Positions 9,102 through 17,528 of a stretch of 64,000 bases of DNA are shown piece by piece (positions within the stretch are counted from its first letter, which is position 1; each line of letters starts with the position of its first letter). The DNA comes from CAXXHQ01 sp963665265 (GTDB lineage: Bacteria; Planctomycetota; Planctomycetia; Pirellulales; Thermoguttaceae). A program made the translations under genes and the position numbers. The stretch covers positions 3,844,001 to 3,908,000 of the forward strand of contig OY762224.2 of NCBI GenBank assembly GCA_963665265.2. The letters are read 5' to 3'. The notes below the pieces were generated by a model. That model made no database searches and was not told the DNA's origin. It saw only the letters and a program-made list of their open reading frames with translations.

Positions 9102-9701
9102 ATGAGAAAGTTCTTGTTATTGTCGGTAGCCCTTTTCACCGCCGCAGCAAATCCACTTTTCGCCGCTACGACAACTGAGGCGACGAAAACCGGCTCGGCG
9201 GCCACGCCCAAAATCGACGTCGTCACTCCCGCCGGAACCGCCGCCAAAGGAACGGTGACGAAATCGGCCATCGGCCTGACGCCGAAACTCGAGGCGACGA
9301 AGACAGGCACGGGCAAGACGGAAGCGATTAAGATCGAATCGACCGCCACCGTGCTTGACGTGAAGCCGGCGAAGCATGGAGAAGTAACAAGCATGCCTAG
9401 CGAGCAAACGTTGAAAACTACGAAGGGAACGAAGTTCGACGTTCGCTTGGAAGGGAATCCGACCAGCGGCTATCAATGGCAATTAAAAGCGGTCCAAGGG
9501 GACTCGGTGAAAATTTCGGATAAGCCCGACTACGCGCAGTTCTCCAATAAAAAACGGCTGGTCGGCGTGGGAGGCGTATTCACGTTCCACGGTGAAGCGG
9601 TGAAGGCCGGCAAGGCGACGGCGGAATTCATTTACGTTCGGCCTTGGGAAAAAGGAGTCGAGCCGATTAAAACCGTGAAGTTGACGATCGAAGTTCAATA
9701 G
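9102..9701 (+). CDS. Secreted chagasin-type (I42) cysteine protease inhibitor
   Basis: 199 residues with a clear signal peptide (hydrophobic 4-17, cut near FAA). Residues 22-100 are a low-complexity Thr/Lys/Ala linker. The C-terminal 100 residues match the chagasin fold: GNPTSGYQW is the conserved N-P-T-T-G-Y loop, then GVGGVFTF and RPWE in the last loop. Chagasins block papain-family proteases by inserting these three loops in the active site. AAAGGA precedes the ATG. It sits between the signalling module and mutM, with no cognate protease gene adjacent. Confidence 0.85.
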   Translation: MRKFLLLSVALFTAAANPLFAATTTEATKTGSAATPKIDVVTPAGTAAKGTVTKSAIGLTPKLEATKTGTGKTEAIKIESTATVLDVKPAKHGEVTSMPSEQTLKTTKGTKFDVRLEGNPTSGYQWQLKAVQGDSVKISDKPDYAQFSNKKRLVGVGGVFTFHGEAVKAGKATAEFIYVRPWEKGVEPIKTVKLTIEVQ

Positions 9702-9722
9702 CGTAAGGCAAACGACGAAGCC

Positions 9723-10556
9723 ATGCCTGAACTCCCCGAAGTGGAAACCATGCGGCGCGGGATAGCGACCATCGCGGGAAGCCGCATCGCGGAGATAGTT
9801 CGTCCCTCTTCGCATTTGCAATCGATCGCAATCTCGCCCAATTGGCCTACGTTCCGCCGACGGGCTCTCGATCGACGAATTGAGGAAGTCGGGCGACTCG
9901 GCAAGCGCATCGTTTTGCTTCTGGAAAGCGACGAGCGGCTAGTCATCGAACCTCGCATGACCGGGTTGATCATGCTGGCCGATCCGCCAAACGAGTCGCA
10001 CTTGCGGATGCGGTTTCTATTGCGAGGCGGCAAGGCGAAAGAACTTCTATTCTGGGATCAACGCGGATTAGGAGTCGTTCGGCTGCTGACGGCGCGACAA
10101 TACGCCGAAGAGCTTGGCCCAAAACGAATCGGTCCCGACGCTCTTGAAGCGACGGCCGAACTACTTCACGCGCTGTTCGGAAAATGCAAAGGACCGATAA
10201 AGCCTGCGTTAATGGATCAAAGCAGGTTGGCCGGAATAGGCAACTTGTACGCTTCGGAAATTCTTCATCTGGCGAAGATTCATCCTGCGGCACGCGCCAA
10301 TTCACTTCGCCCGAGCGACTGGAATCGAGTCGCGGACGCAATGCGAGAAATTCTGACCGCGGCGATCGCTCATCAAGGATCGACGCTACGAGACGGAACG
10401 TATCGCATCGCACGAGACGAGCCGGGCAATTTTCAAGCGTGCCACCGCGTCTATCAGAGGGCGGGCGAAAAATGCCTGCAATGCGGGAAGGGAGAAATCC
10501 TACGGATCATCCAGTCGCAGCGCTCGACCTTCTTTTGTCCGCGATGTCAATTATAG
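9723..10556 (+). CDS. mutM: Formamidopyrimidine-DNA glycosylase
   Basis: 277 residues, the usual length. The mature N-terminus PELPEVE carries the catalytic proline and glutamate of the Fpg/Nei family. The conserved Lys lies in GRLGKRIV, the helix-two-turn-helix in AGIGNLYASEIL, and the C-terminal zinc finger is C-x2-C-x16-C-x2-C (CLQCGKG to FFCPRCQ). It removes 8-oxoguanine and other oxidised purines from DNA and nicks the strand. It begins 21 bases after the chagasin gene and converges on the next gene with a 7-base gap. Confidence 0.96.
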   Translation: MPELPEVETMRRGIATIAGSRIAEIVRPSSHLQSIAISPNWPTFRRRALDRRIEEVGRLGKRIVLLLESDERLVIEPRMTGLIMLADPPNESHLRMRFLLRGGKAKELLFWDQRGLGVVRLLTARQYAEELGPKRIGPDALEATAELLHALFGKCKGPIKPALMDQSRLAGIGNLYASEILHLAKIHPAARANSLRPSDWNRVADAMREILTAAIAHQGSTLRDGTYRIARDEPGNFQACHRVYQRAGEKCLQCGKGEILRIIQSQRSTFFCPRCQL

Positions 10557-10563
10557 TGCGTCA

Positions 10564-11541
10564 TTAAGTGCGAGGGGTTATTTCCTCGTCCTGCGGAAGT
10601 TTCACGATTCGGTTGGCCGCATAAACGAGCGTAAAAACGAGCGTGACGACGGTAAGGATCGCGGCGATGACCAGAGGAATTTTACCAAACGCCCCCGCCG
10701 TTCGCGTCAAATCTTGCTTTTGCTCCGATGCGGGCGAATACGCCTCGTTTCTTACTCGTTGTCCGAGCGTCGCTTCGACAGGCTGCGGAGTTCGGGCCAA
10801 GGAAGCCAAAACGGCCGAGGTTTCATAACGCGGAGGATTCGTCGCTTTCGCTCCGTAGCAAACACGATAGCTTCGGCCAGGCTCCGCGATAAAGAGCGCA
10901 CAATAGGCCGCGCCTTCGATCTTGATTCCGGTGATGGTCAAGGGGGGATTATCTTCGTCTTCGATCGCCAATCGACACTGAGGGGTCCGAATTTCCGGCA
11001 TGGCGATCGTTAACTGCTCTCGTCGCCCTTCGCCTATCTCGGCGTTGAATAACTCGCCCGCCGCCGCAGAACGCCATTCATCGTCATCGAACTTATGAAG
11101 TCGAGGATTCCATACGATCCCTTTCGTTTCAACACGAACGCGACGCTTAAAGTTTTTCGACGCGGTTTCAATCGCAAGCCGCGAAAAAGGGCGTCGATTC
11201 GCGTCGACGTAAACGTACGTTCGTTTTTCCTTTGCATCCGGTTCGACGGAAAAGGCGACCGGTTGGAATAAAACCATCGAATCGGTTCCCCGTCGGGCGA
11301 CTTGATCGAGTTTGTAGGGGGTTTCCTCTCCGCGATCGTCGAAAATGCGAAAGTCGGCGAAATCTTCTCGCATTTCGGAGTACATTTCGTCGTCGAACAA
11401 AAAGACCGTCAATTGCTCGACATCGACCGTCGTGCGGCGAATATCCTTTAGATAGCGGAAATCCCGCTCCTGTAAGGACCCGCCCTGCACGGCGCCGACA
11501 ATTCCCCAAACGACGATTAATACGAACAACGAACGCTTCAT
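10564..11541 (-). CDS. DUF3999-like membrane-anchored exported protein
   Basis: 325 residues: signal peptide (FVLIVVWGIVGAVQG), a beta-rich extracytoplasmic region, and one C-terminal membrane segment (near 288-308) with a short charged tail. FADFRIFDDRGEETPYKLD resembles the L-R-V-F-D-x-x-G-x-x-V-P-Y segment of DUF3999. That family commonly neighbours DUF2339, which is what lies upstream here, so the assignment is by motif and context. AGGAAGAGG lies 4 bases before the ATG. Function is unknown; the pair is presumably an envelope complex. Confidence 0.7.
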   Translation of the reverse strand: MKRSLFVLIVVWGIVGAVQGGSLQERDFRYLKDIRRTTVDVEQLTVFLFDDEMYSEMREDFADFRIFDDRGEETPYKLDQVARRGTDSMVLFQPVAFSVEPDAKEKRTYVYVDANRRPFSRLAIETASKNFKRRVRVETKGIVWNPRLHKFDDDEWRSAAAGELFNAEIGEGRREQLTIAMPEIRTPQCRLAIEDEDNPPLTITGIKIEGAAYCALFIAEPGRSYRVCYGAKATNPPRYETSAVLASLARTPQPVEATLGQRVRNEAYSPASEQKQDLTRTAGAFGKIPLVIAAILTVVTLVFTLVYAANRIVKLPQDEEITPRT

Positions 11542-11594
11542 GGAACCTCTTCCTGAAAAGTATTACGCCAAATTCGATTCACGCTTGAGCATCA

Positions 11595-11610
11595 ACTCGC
11601 CTTAGCGAGT
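11595..11610. other. Small perfect hairpin between the DUF2339 and DUF3999 genes
   Basis: ACTCGC-ctta-GCGAGT lies in the 119-base gap. No T-run follows, so it is more likely an RNA processing or attenuation hairpin, or chance, than a terminator. Confidence 0.35.
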
Positions 11611-11660
11611 GAACGCCTGCCGCCCCGGATGGGAACCGCCAAGTATTGCATGGTCGCGCG

Positions 11661-14309
11661 TCAATCTGAACTGGACTCCGAACTATCCTCAATTATAAAT
11701 ACCTTTCGGAACTTAAGATAGACAAAGGCTCCGGCGAGGCCGAGAAGGCCCAGGACGGCCAGGGCGATGATGCGGTAAAACTGGTCTAAATCCGCAAGAT
11801 CGAAGAAGAATACTTTCAGGCCGACCACGGCGAAGAGGATTAAAGCGACGTAACGCAACTCCTTGGCTTTTCGCAAGATGCCGACGACCAACGAAGTTAA
11901 GGCGAAGGAGGCCCAAAGGATCGATACGCCGCCCGCCCGCAACCCTGGGGCAAACTGATAAAGGAAAGAATTGACTTCGAGCGTGAGGAATACGAAGAGG
12001 AGGGCGGTCGCGGTAGCGCCAAAACCACGAGAAACCGTCTTAGCATTTTCCTCATCTTCAACTCGACCGCCGAGAACCGAGGCGACCGCGCAGAACCCAA
12101 TCAGGGCGCCGAAGTCCAGAAGCCGCATTCCGGCTTCGAGGAACGAGTAATCCGCGAAGTAGCGGTAGGAGGAAACGTCGATATTCCAGGATACGAGGTC
12201 GAAGGCGGCGAATTTTATGACCAACGCCGAGGAGAGGATGGCAGTAAGCGCCAAGGCCCCTTCGGACTGCTTCGTATAGTAGCGGTAGAAGGCCGCCGCG
12301 CAAAAGGCCAGCCAAACTAGAGTCAAGCTCGGCGCCTGCATCGGAGCGAAAAAGAATCCGAACGAGCGATAGGCTTCCAAATTGAGGAAGACGAAGGCGA
12401 CGGTCAACGCGCCGGCCAGCGCTCCGTTACACGCATTATTATTTGAAAGGCGACTCGGCATGTCGGCCGACTCGAAGGTTTCCTCTTGACGACCGAGGAG
12501 CCAAGCGCCCCCGGCCAAGGAGCCGATGGAAGCTCCGTATGTCGCGAAACGTTCGAGCATCGCTAGGAGATAATCTCCGACGGCCATGTCGGCGACGCGT
12601 GCAATTCCGTATTGGCCGGGCAAATCAAAGCAGAACATCCGACCGAAAGCCAGAGCGTAGAGTAAATAGGAAACGTGACGGAGGAACTCGCTACGGATTT
12701 TTCCGGCAATCCAAAGGAGAGTCAATCCCATCAAGGCCCAACTGACCGTGATCCATTGGTGCGACAGGAGGAGCGGAACGGAGACGATCAAGAAGAAGGC
12801 CGACATTCCGAGAAAGACGATCGACATTTCACGATCGACTCGTTTCTGGGCGAGAAAAAGATAAACATGAATGGCGTAGTAAACGGCGAGGCCCAACGAA
12901 ATCGCCGCCATCCAGCGATAGCCGAAGAGCGGTTCCATCAAAAAGTAACTTTGGCCGAAGAATACGGCGACGTTTACGAGCAAAGCGAGCGGTTCAAGCA
13001 GCGTCGCTTTTTCGTTGCGAACCAAATGAAAAACGAAAATCATCGTGGAAAACATCACGAAGAACGCTGTGAAGAATGGCATGACGGTCCAGAAATCGCT
13101 CGACGCGTACTTCGTCATGGCGCCGAAGAACAAGGCGTTATGGCAGACGAACGAGAGATAAGTCGCGAGTCGCCAGTTCTTGTAGAGGCTGATACCCAAG
13201 CCGCCCGCCCCGAGCAACAACATGTAGGTGAAGAGAGCGGGAAAATTGGCCTGTCCGGTCGAAAGCATGATCGGCGTCAAATATCCGCCGAATAGTCCGA
13301 GCACGGCGACTAGGAGCGAATTCAAACGGACGGCCAAGGCGACGGCGCAAATTGTCACGAAGATCATTAGTCCGAAGGCGATCGACGCGGAAATCAACTC
13401 GTAAAAATGAAACGCGGCGAAGAAACTGAAATAGAGGACGGCGAAACCGCCGCCGAGCAAACCTTGTCCGATTAAGCCGTATTGTTTTCCGAAAAGCCGA
13501 ATGCCGACGCCGATCATCGCCGTTCCGGCGGCAAGAGACAGCGCAACTCGCGCCGTCGGAGAAAGGTAATCGTGATCGATGGAATATTTGAGGAAAAATC
13601 CGGCAGTCAAAATAAGGAGCAACACGCTGACTCGGACGAGCCAAGTCGTGGCGACGGCGAACTCCATCGATACGTTTTTCGGACGATGCTCCTCGCCGAC
13701 GACGATCCAACTCCATATCTTTTGCAGGGCTTCTTGAGCGGCCGCTTCAAAACGACTCGGCTGATACTCCGTCGGTTGCGGAATGTAAACCGGCGGACGA
13801 GGCCGGGCGCGTTCCTCTTCCGGCGGCGTCGATTTTGCGGCCGTCGCCAGCCCTTCGAGCGTCGCGGGGATGTGCGGTTTGCGATCCAGAGCCAAATGCG
13901 GGACCGCGAGTTCCGGCTGCCGCGGCGGAGCCGGTGATTCCGGCTCCTTCGGCGCGGGGAGTTCGGCCGAAAGCGGCGGTTTGACCTCTTCGACAAGCGT
14001 CGCCGCAAGAATCGGTTCGACCGGTCGCGGCTCGATTGGCGTCGATTCGACAGGCTTCGGCTCGGTCGGTTGCGGTTCCGCCGCTTTTACGACCGGCGCG
14101 GCGACGGGCTTGGGCGGCGCCTCTTTCTCTCCTTGGCTCGCTTTTCTCAGTTGGGAATGTATCGCCTTAACCTCGGTATGAAGGTCCCCCAATTCCGACT
14201 CGACGAACTCGCGGAGCGATCCCAGCTTCGCCAAAATCGCGACCGGAAGAATAAACGCCAGGGTAAACATTCCGCCAATGGCAAGAATAACCAGACCGAA
14301 GTCGTACAT
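11661..14309 (-). CDS. DUF2339 polytopic membrane protein
   Basis: 882 residues. One N-terminal membrane segment (MYDFGLVILAIGGMFTLAF) is followed by a coiled coil, a Pro/Glu-rich spacer (about 60-190) and then more than twenty hydrophobic segments, the layout of DUF2339 proteins. ATG 14309 is chosen because AGGAG lies 7 bases upstream; the frame is open 21 codons further. Family function is unknown. The tandem with the DUF3999-like gene repeats an arrangement known in other phyla. Confidence 0.85.
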   Translation of the reverse strand: MYDFGLVILAIGGMFTLAFILPVAILAKLGSLREFVESELGDLHTEVKAIHSQLRKASQGEKEAPPKPVAAPVVKAAEPQPTEPKPVESTPIEPRPVEPILAATLVEEVKPPLSAELPAPKEPESPAPPRQPELAVPHLALDRKPHIPATLEGLATAAKSTPPEEERARPRPPVYIPQPTEYQPSRFEAAAQEALQKIWSWIVVGEEHRPKNVSMEFAVATTWLVRVSVLLLILTAGFFLKYSIDHDYLSPTARVALSLAAGTAMIGVGIRLFGKQYGLIGQGLLGGGFAVLYFSFFAAFHFYELISASIAFGLMIFVTICAVALAVRLNSLLVAVLGLFGGYLTPIMLSTGQANFPALFTYMLLLGAGGLGISLYKNWRLATYLSFVCHNALFFGAMTKYASSDFWTVMPFFTAFFVMFSTMIFVFHLVRNEKATLLEPLALLVNVAVFFGQSYFLMEPLFGYRWMAAISLGLAVYYAIHVYLFLAQKRVDREMSIVFLGMSAFFLIVSVPLLLSHQWITVSWALMGLTLLWIAGKIRSEFLRHVSYLLYALAFGRMFCFDLPGQYGIARVADMAVGDYLLAMLERFATYGASIGSLAGGAWLLGRQEETFESADMPSRLSNNNACNGALAGALTVAFVFLNLEAYRSFGFFFAPMQAPSLTLVWLAFCAAAFYRYYTKQSEGALALTAILSSALVIKFAAFDLVSWNIDVSSYRYFADYSFLEAGMRLLDFGALIGFCAVASVLGGRVEDEENAKTVSRGFGATATALLFVFLTLEVNSFLYQFAPGLRAGGVSILWASFALTSLVVGILRKAKELRYVALILFAVVGLKVFFFDLADLDQFYRIIALAVLGLLGLAGAFVYLKFRKVFIIEDSSESSSD

Positions 14310-14500
14310 GGATCGTCTCCTAAGACTGCTTTTCGGCGCGATTCGCGCTCCCATCCGAAATCCCAAGAACAAGGCGATAATCGGCGGATAATATAACGCC
14401 GAAAAGGAAGATATCGAGAAAAGCCGTAACTACCGTCTTTTCAGTAGTATAGGAATCCGCCACGACCAGGGCAAGCAATGCGAAAAACAACGGATTCCCT

Positions 14501-14549
14501 GGTTCCCAGGCGCCGCCTGGAAACCGGCTGAAATCGAGGCTCCGCCTCG
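14501..14549. repeat. Two-hairpin palindromic repeat (unit B)
   Basis: GGTTCCCAGGC / GCCTGGAAACC arms (14501-14525), then CGAGGC-tcc-GCCTCG (14535-14549). It is the reverse complement arrangement of unit A, with the same spacer length and AAT before the second palindrome. It lies about 120 bases from the transposase relic, as expected of REP elements. Confidence 0.8.
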
Positions 14550-14637
14550 CTGTTTTCGCCAACGCACAGGCGCCGCGCGTCCGTTCCTATTCCCTACGCC
14601 CTATTCCAAAGGAACAAAGAGGGACGGGGCGAATTTA

Positions 14638-14666
14638 TTGACAGGTTTGCGAAAAGCGGGTAGATT
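14638..14666 (+). promoter_or_regulatory. Sigma-70-type promoter of the transposase relic
   Basis: TTGACA (14638-14643), a 17-base spacer and TAGATT (14661-14666). The predicted start falls at or next to the ATG at 14673, implying a leaderless or nearly leaderless message. It is the best promoter match seen in the window. Confidence 0.6.
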
Positions 14667-14672
14667 TCGATC

Positions 14673-15000
14673 ATGCCCAGGCGGTTACAAGTTTTCAGCG
14701 GCGGCTATGCGTACCACGTTCTGAACCGTGGCGTGGGGCGAATAAGTCTTTTCAGCAAAAATATGAAACGGAAACACGATGCCTTTGAAAAAGTTTTGCT
14801 CTGAGCGAAGGAACGTTTGACGCGCCGAGCAATGGGCTGCGTTTAGCTCAAACGCCGGAATCCGAGACGGAGCTGGCGGCCACGCGTCTCGCATTGCAGC
14901 GAGGCTCGCCATTTGGCGCGACGGCGTGGCGGGAACGAACGGCCGAACGATTGGACTTGCGGACGCCGCTAAATCCTCGCGGTCGCCCCCGAAAAACGCC
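14673..15000 (+). pseudogene. REP-associated tyrosine transposase (RAYT, Y1_Tnp), internally deleted
   Basis: Frame one from ATG 14673 encodes 43 residues starting MPRRLQVFSGGYAYHVLNRG, the standard RAYT N-terminus, and continuing to HDAFEKVL before a TGA at 14802. In another frame, from about 14850, comes the family C-terminus: TPESETELAATRLALQRG, then SPFGATAWRERTAERL and the NPRGRPRK tail. The middle of the protein, about 120 residues with the HUH metal site and catalytic tyrosine, is missing and the two ends are out of frame. RAYTs mobilise REP palindromes; this one cannot, so the palindromes here are either fossils or served by another copy. Confidence 0.85.
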
Positions 15001-15225
15001 GATCAACGCGGCTCCGATGCAGTATAAGGCTCCCGGCCCTTTTTCCTCCGTGTCTGAGTACTCCTTGGTTCGATGTAATCTTCAACAAATCACCTTTATC
15101 TAGAGTTCGCGGCCTTTTTCAATCCCAACCAACACAAATTTCGATTATATATTAGCTGTCAGCGATACAACATACCGTGAAAATAACAAATCCCTCCAAT
15201 ACAATGCAGTAAAAGATAAACAATC

Positions 15226-16401
15226 ATGGCAAAAAGAAAGACGTCAGAAGCCAAAAAAGTTCAAGATGGGAATGTAGAGTCGGGGCCACGCACCAAGCGA
15301 CGGAGAGGTCGCAAAGCCTATCCTGTGATGACTTTTCAAGACGCCATGAAAATCGGTTGTGGTATTATGACGCACGGTGCCGGACACCCGATGAAGAGAA
15401 CAACACTCCTTCAAAAACTGGGCCTTGCAGATAGCCAACCAACTCGGGATCTTATTACCAATTCCCTAAAATATGGAGTCACGACTGGTCATTATCGAGC
15501 GGAGCAATTGTCTTTAACAGAAAAAGGTCGACTAGTGGTGGACGAGGAGGCCGCAGCAAAAGAGAGAACCCAAGCCCGTTTTGACCTTGCAATCAAATCC
15601 GTAGAGTCGTTTTGCGATATCTACGAACAATTCAAAGACGGAAAACTTCCAGCACATGAAGTCATACGCGATACACTCACGAAACTCGATACAGGTGATC
15701 GCGCACAATGTGTCGACATCTTCATTAGCAATGCTCAAGCTGTGGGCATTCTTCAAACAAAGGAAGGGGCGCAATATCTGCTCTCAGTCGAACAATGCTT
15801 GACGTTGCCTTCCGACAACGACAATTGCACCGATGCTTCGACGCATTTAAGCGACGATTGTATTCCTACAGAGAGCGTTAGAAAAATATCTAAATCAGAA
15901 GATTACAACAACGTTTGTTTCTTTATTGCGCCTATAGGTGACGAAGGAACTGAACAAAGACAACATTCGGACGCTATACTGTCGTCGTTTGTTGAGCCAT
16001 CTTTGGCAGAACATAGCTTGAAAGTAGTTCGTGCCGACAAGATTAGTAAGCCAGGAATGATTTCACAACAGGTAATCGAGTACCTCGTTAAGAGTAAACT
16101 AGTTGTTGCCGATCTATCCTACCACAATCCGAATGTGTTCTATGAACTTTCTTTAAGGCACGCAACCGGAAAGCCAACTGTACACGTCATTAGAGAGGCC
16201 GACAAGATTCCCTTTGATCTGGCGAACTTCAGAACCATTCCCATAAACATGGGGTCTGTATTCACAGTATTGGCCAAACTAGATACATACCGAGCCGAAA
16301 TTGCCCAGCAAATCCGTCAGGTTTTAGCAGATGGTGTAACAACCAACAATCCTATTCTTGCATATTGCCCGGATGGTCGCTTTGTCGTCAACGGCGACTA
16401 G
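15226..16401 (+). CDS. Winged-helix protein with nucleoside-deoxyribosyltransferase/TIR-like C-terminal domain
   Basis: 391 residues. A basic N-terminus (1-33) is followed by a winged-helix-like region (36-106) and a second helical region (118-190) in the style of DUF5343. The C-terminal domain (about 229-340) has CFFIAPIG, R-x2-SD, VVRADKIS, VVADLSYHNPNVFYEL, GKP and PFDL. This pattern is found in the nucleoside 2-deoxyribosyltransferase-like branch of the TIR/SLOG-type Rossmannoids, with Glu 307 in FYEL as the likely catalytic acid. Such domains cleave N-glycosidic bonds in nucleotides or NAD and serve as effectors in several anti-phage systems. Codon use is visibly more AT-rich than in the neighbours, suggesting transfer. 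No reverse transcriptase is adjacent. The role as a defence effector is inferred. Confidence 0.72.
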   Translation: MAKRKTSEAKKVQDGNVESGPRTKRRRGRKAYPVMTFQDAMKIGCGIMTHGAGHPMKRTTLLQKLGLADSQPTRDLITNSLKYGVTTGHYRAEQLSLTEKGRLVVDEEAAAKERTQARFDLAIKSVESFCDIYEQFKDGKLPAHEVIRDTLTKLDTGDRAQCVDIFISNAQAVGILQTKEGAQYLLSVEQCLTLPSDNDNCTDASTHLSDDCIPTESVRKISKSEDYNNVCFFIAPIGDEGTEQRQHSDAILSSFVEPSLAEHSLKVVRADKISKPGMISQQVIEYLVKSKLVVADLSYHNPNVFYELSLRHATGKPTVHVIREADKIPFDLANFRTIPINMGSVFTVLAKLDTYRAEIAQQIRQVLADGVTTNNPILAYCPDGRFVVNGD

Positions 16402-16454
16402 TTTACTGTCATGCGACGGTCTCTGATAACCTAGTTACGCCACATCCCAAAAGC

Positions 16455-16459
16455 AGGAG
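16455..16459 (+). promoter_or_regulatory. Strong ribosome binding site of the second cassette gene
   Basis: AGGAG six bases before ATG 16466 supports a real gene with its own efficient translation start, in a 64-base gap after the first cassette gene. Confidence 0.7.
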
Positions 16460-16465
16460 TTAGAA

Positions 16466-17080
16466 ATGCCTCATATTTCTCTGACTGAGTTTGTGGATTT
16501 TGTTGCAAAGTCTGGAACGCCAAAGCTAACACACGTTCGGACCGTCAAACAGCATCACTTAACCGGCTATGACCCTCGAACGGATTTTTACAAGTCCTTT
16601 CGTGATGGCTTGATTTCTTATCACAAATACGGACAATCCAAGCCTGCTCTCGACCAGTTAGTTGCCAATCAATCTGACGTGAAAAAGCAGACCACTTATC
16701 CGGAGTTGTTAAAAGGTTATAAGAAGTTCCTTGGAAGAAAGTCTTTACGATGGTTCGCACCGCCCCACAAGGATTGGACCCTTTCAGGATTGACGATCAG
16801 CATTAACCCCGAGCTTGGTTTGGATATTAACGGAACACGCCATGCAATAAAACTGTATTTTAAGGCCGAAAAGCTGACGAAGCTGCGGATGGACGCCGTT
16901 ACGCAGCTTATGCACAACGTTTTGTACGACTGTCCGACGTCAACGAAGTTTAGCATCCTAGACGTTCGCAACGGGAAGCTATTATCATGTCCTGTGCCAC
17001 AGCCGAGTCTGATGCCATTGCTTGAGGGCGAGGCGTTGTCCTTTGCCGCTATGTACGCCCAAATATCAATTGGAATGTAG
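16466..17080 (+). CDS. Hypothetical protein, partner of the TIR/NDT-like gene
   Basis: 204 residues, no signal peptide or membrane segment. I do not recognise a named family. Notable parts are an N-terminal FVDFVAKSGTPKLTHVR, a Lys/Tyr-rich helical middle, NPELGLDINGTRHAIKLYFK near 112-131, and a C-terminal LLEGEALSFAAMY. The E-x3-D-x2-G then IKLYF pattern could be a nuclease-like beta core, but this is speculation. It follows the winged-helix gene by 64 bases on the same strand, with the same AT-rich codon use and a strong AGGAG, so the two probably moved and act together. Confidence 0.65.
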   Translation: MPHISLTEFVDFVAKSGTPKLTHVRTVKQHHLTGYDPRTDFYKSFRDGLISYHKYGQSKPALDQLVANQSDVKKQTTYPELLKGYKKFLGRKSLRWFAPPHKDWTLSGLTISINPELGLDINGTRHAIKLYFKAEKLTKLRMDAVTQLMHNVLYDCPTSTKFSILDVRNGKLLSCPVPQPSLMPLLEGEALSFAAMYAQISIGM

Positions 17081-17326
17081 AAACGCAGTCCCTCCACAGC
17101 CCAAAAACAAGGCTTCAAATGCTCCGAAGTGCAACGCTCAACCTGATCTGCTCAATGAGAACCTTGGATATGACTATGCTGGAGGCGAAAGCGATGTGTT
17201 TGCTGCAAACGGGAAAACAAGTCGGAGATGTTCTTGTTTGGCCGATTGGCCAATAACGTGAAAAGAGAACAAAGGGGTCGGAAGTCTTTTCTGCTGTCGG
17301 GGTTGCGCCAAAGGGCCGATCTCCTC

Positions 17327-17380
17327 GGTTCCAAGGCTTCGCCTGGCAACCGGCTTGGATCAAGCTCCACCACACCGTCC
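17327..17380. repeat. Two-hairpin palindromic repeat (unit C), second palindrome decayed
   Basis: GGTTCCAAGGC-ttc-GCCTGGCAACC (17327-17351) matches the first palindrome of unit B in the same orientation. The second palindrome is degenerate here (ATCAAGCTCCACC for ATCGAGGCTCCGCC). Confidence 0.7.
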
Positions 17381-17388
17381 TCGCCGAT

Positions 17389-17478
17389 GCACGGCAGAGC
17401 CGTGCGATCAGCTCGTTACCAGGCGGAGCCTGGTAACGAGAGGTAATTAGAAACATACGGCGGCGCTCGCAGAGCGCC
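17389..17478. repeat. Cluster of three further perfect palindromes
   Basis: GCACGGC-aga-GCCGTGC (17389-17405); CTCGTTACCAGGC-gga-GCCTGGTAACGAG (17412-17440, 13-base perfect arms); GGCGCTC-gca-GAGCGCC (17462-17478). All have three-base loops. The middle one shares the CCAGGC core with the two-hairpin units. A decayed form of the third (GGCGCTCGCAGTGCG) is at about 700-714. Confidence 0.75.
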
Positions 17479-17493
17479 CTAAGGCTTGGCGCA

Positions 17494-17528
17494 TAAAAAA
17501 AGCCAGACCGTCCATTCGACGATCTGGC
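17494..17528 (-). terminator. Rho-independent terminator of cheV
   Basis: Arms GCCAGA (17502-17507) and TCTGGC (17523-17528) extend by CGTC/GACG across one mismatch. Read on the minus strand, the stem is followed by seven T. It lies 29 bases past the cheV stop. Confidence 0.8.

Larger units (their letters stand above)
14310..15225. other. Gene-poor stretch holding a repeat and a transposase relic
   Basis: About 0.9 kb without an intact gene. It contains a two-hairpin repeat (14501-14549), a clear promoter (14638-14666) and the broken transposase (14673-15000). The 3' 150 bases before the cassette gene are AT-rich and probably carry its promoter; I cannot pick exact boxes. Confidence 0.7.

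Noticed and set aside
12675..13295. A 206-codon plus-strand open frame opposite the DUF2339 gene
   Set aside because: It is rich in Glu/Arg/Asp/Gln with no domain, no ribosome binding site, and mirrors the hydrophobic codons of the real gene on the other strand.
15226..17080. Retron of the type with an NDT-like effector
   Set aside because: There is no reverse transcriptase gene and no msr/msd-like inverted repeat next to the effector, and the domain order is the reverse of the known retron effector.
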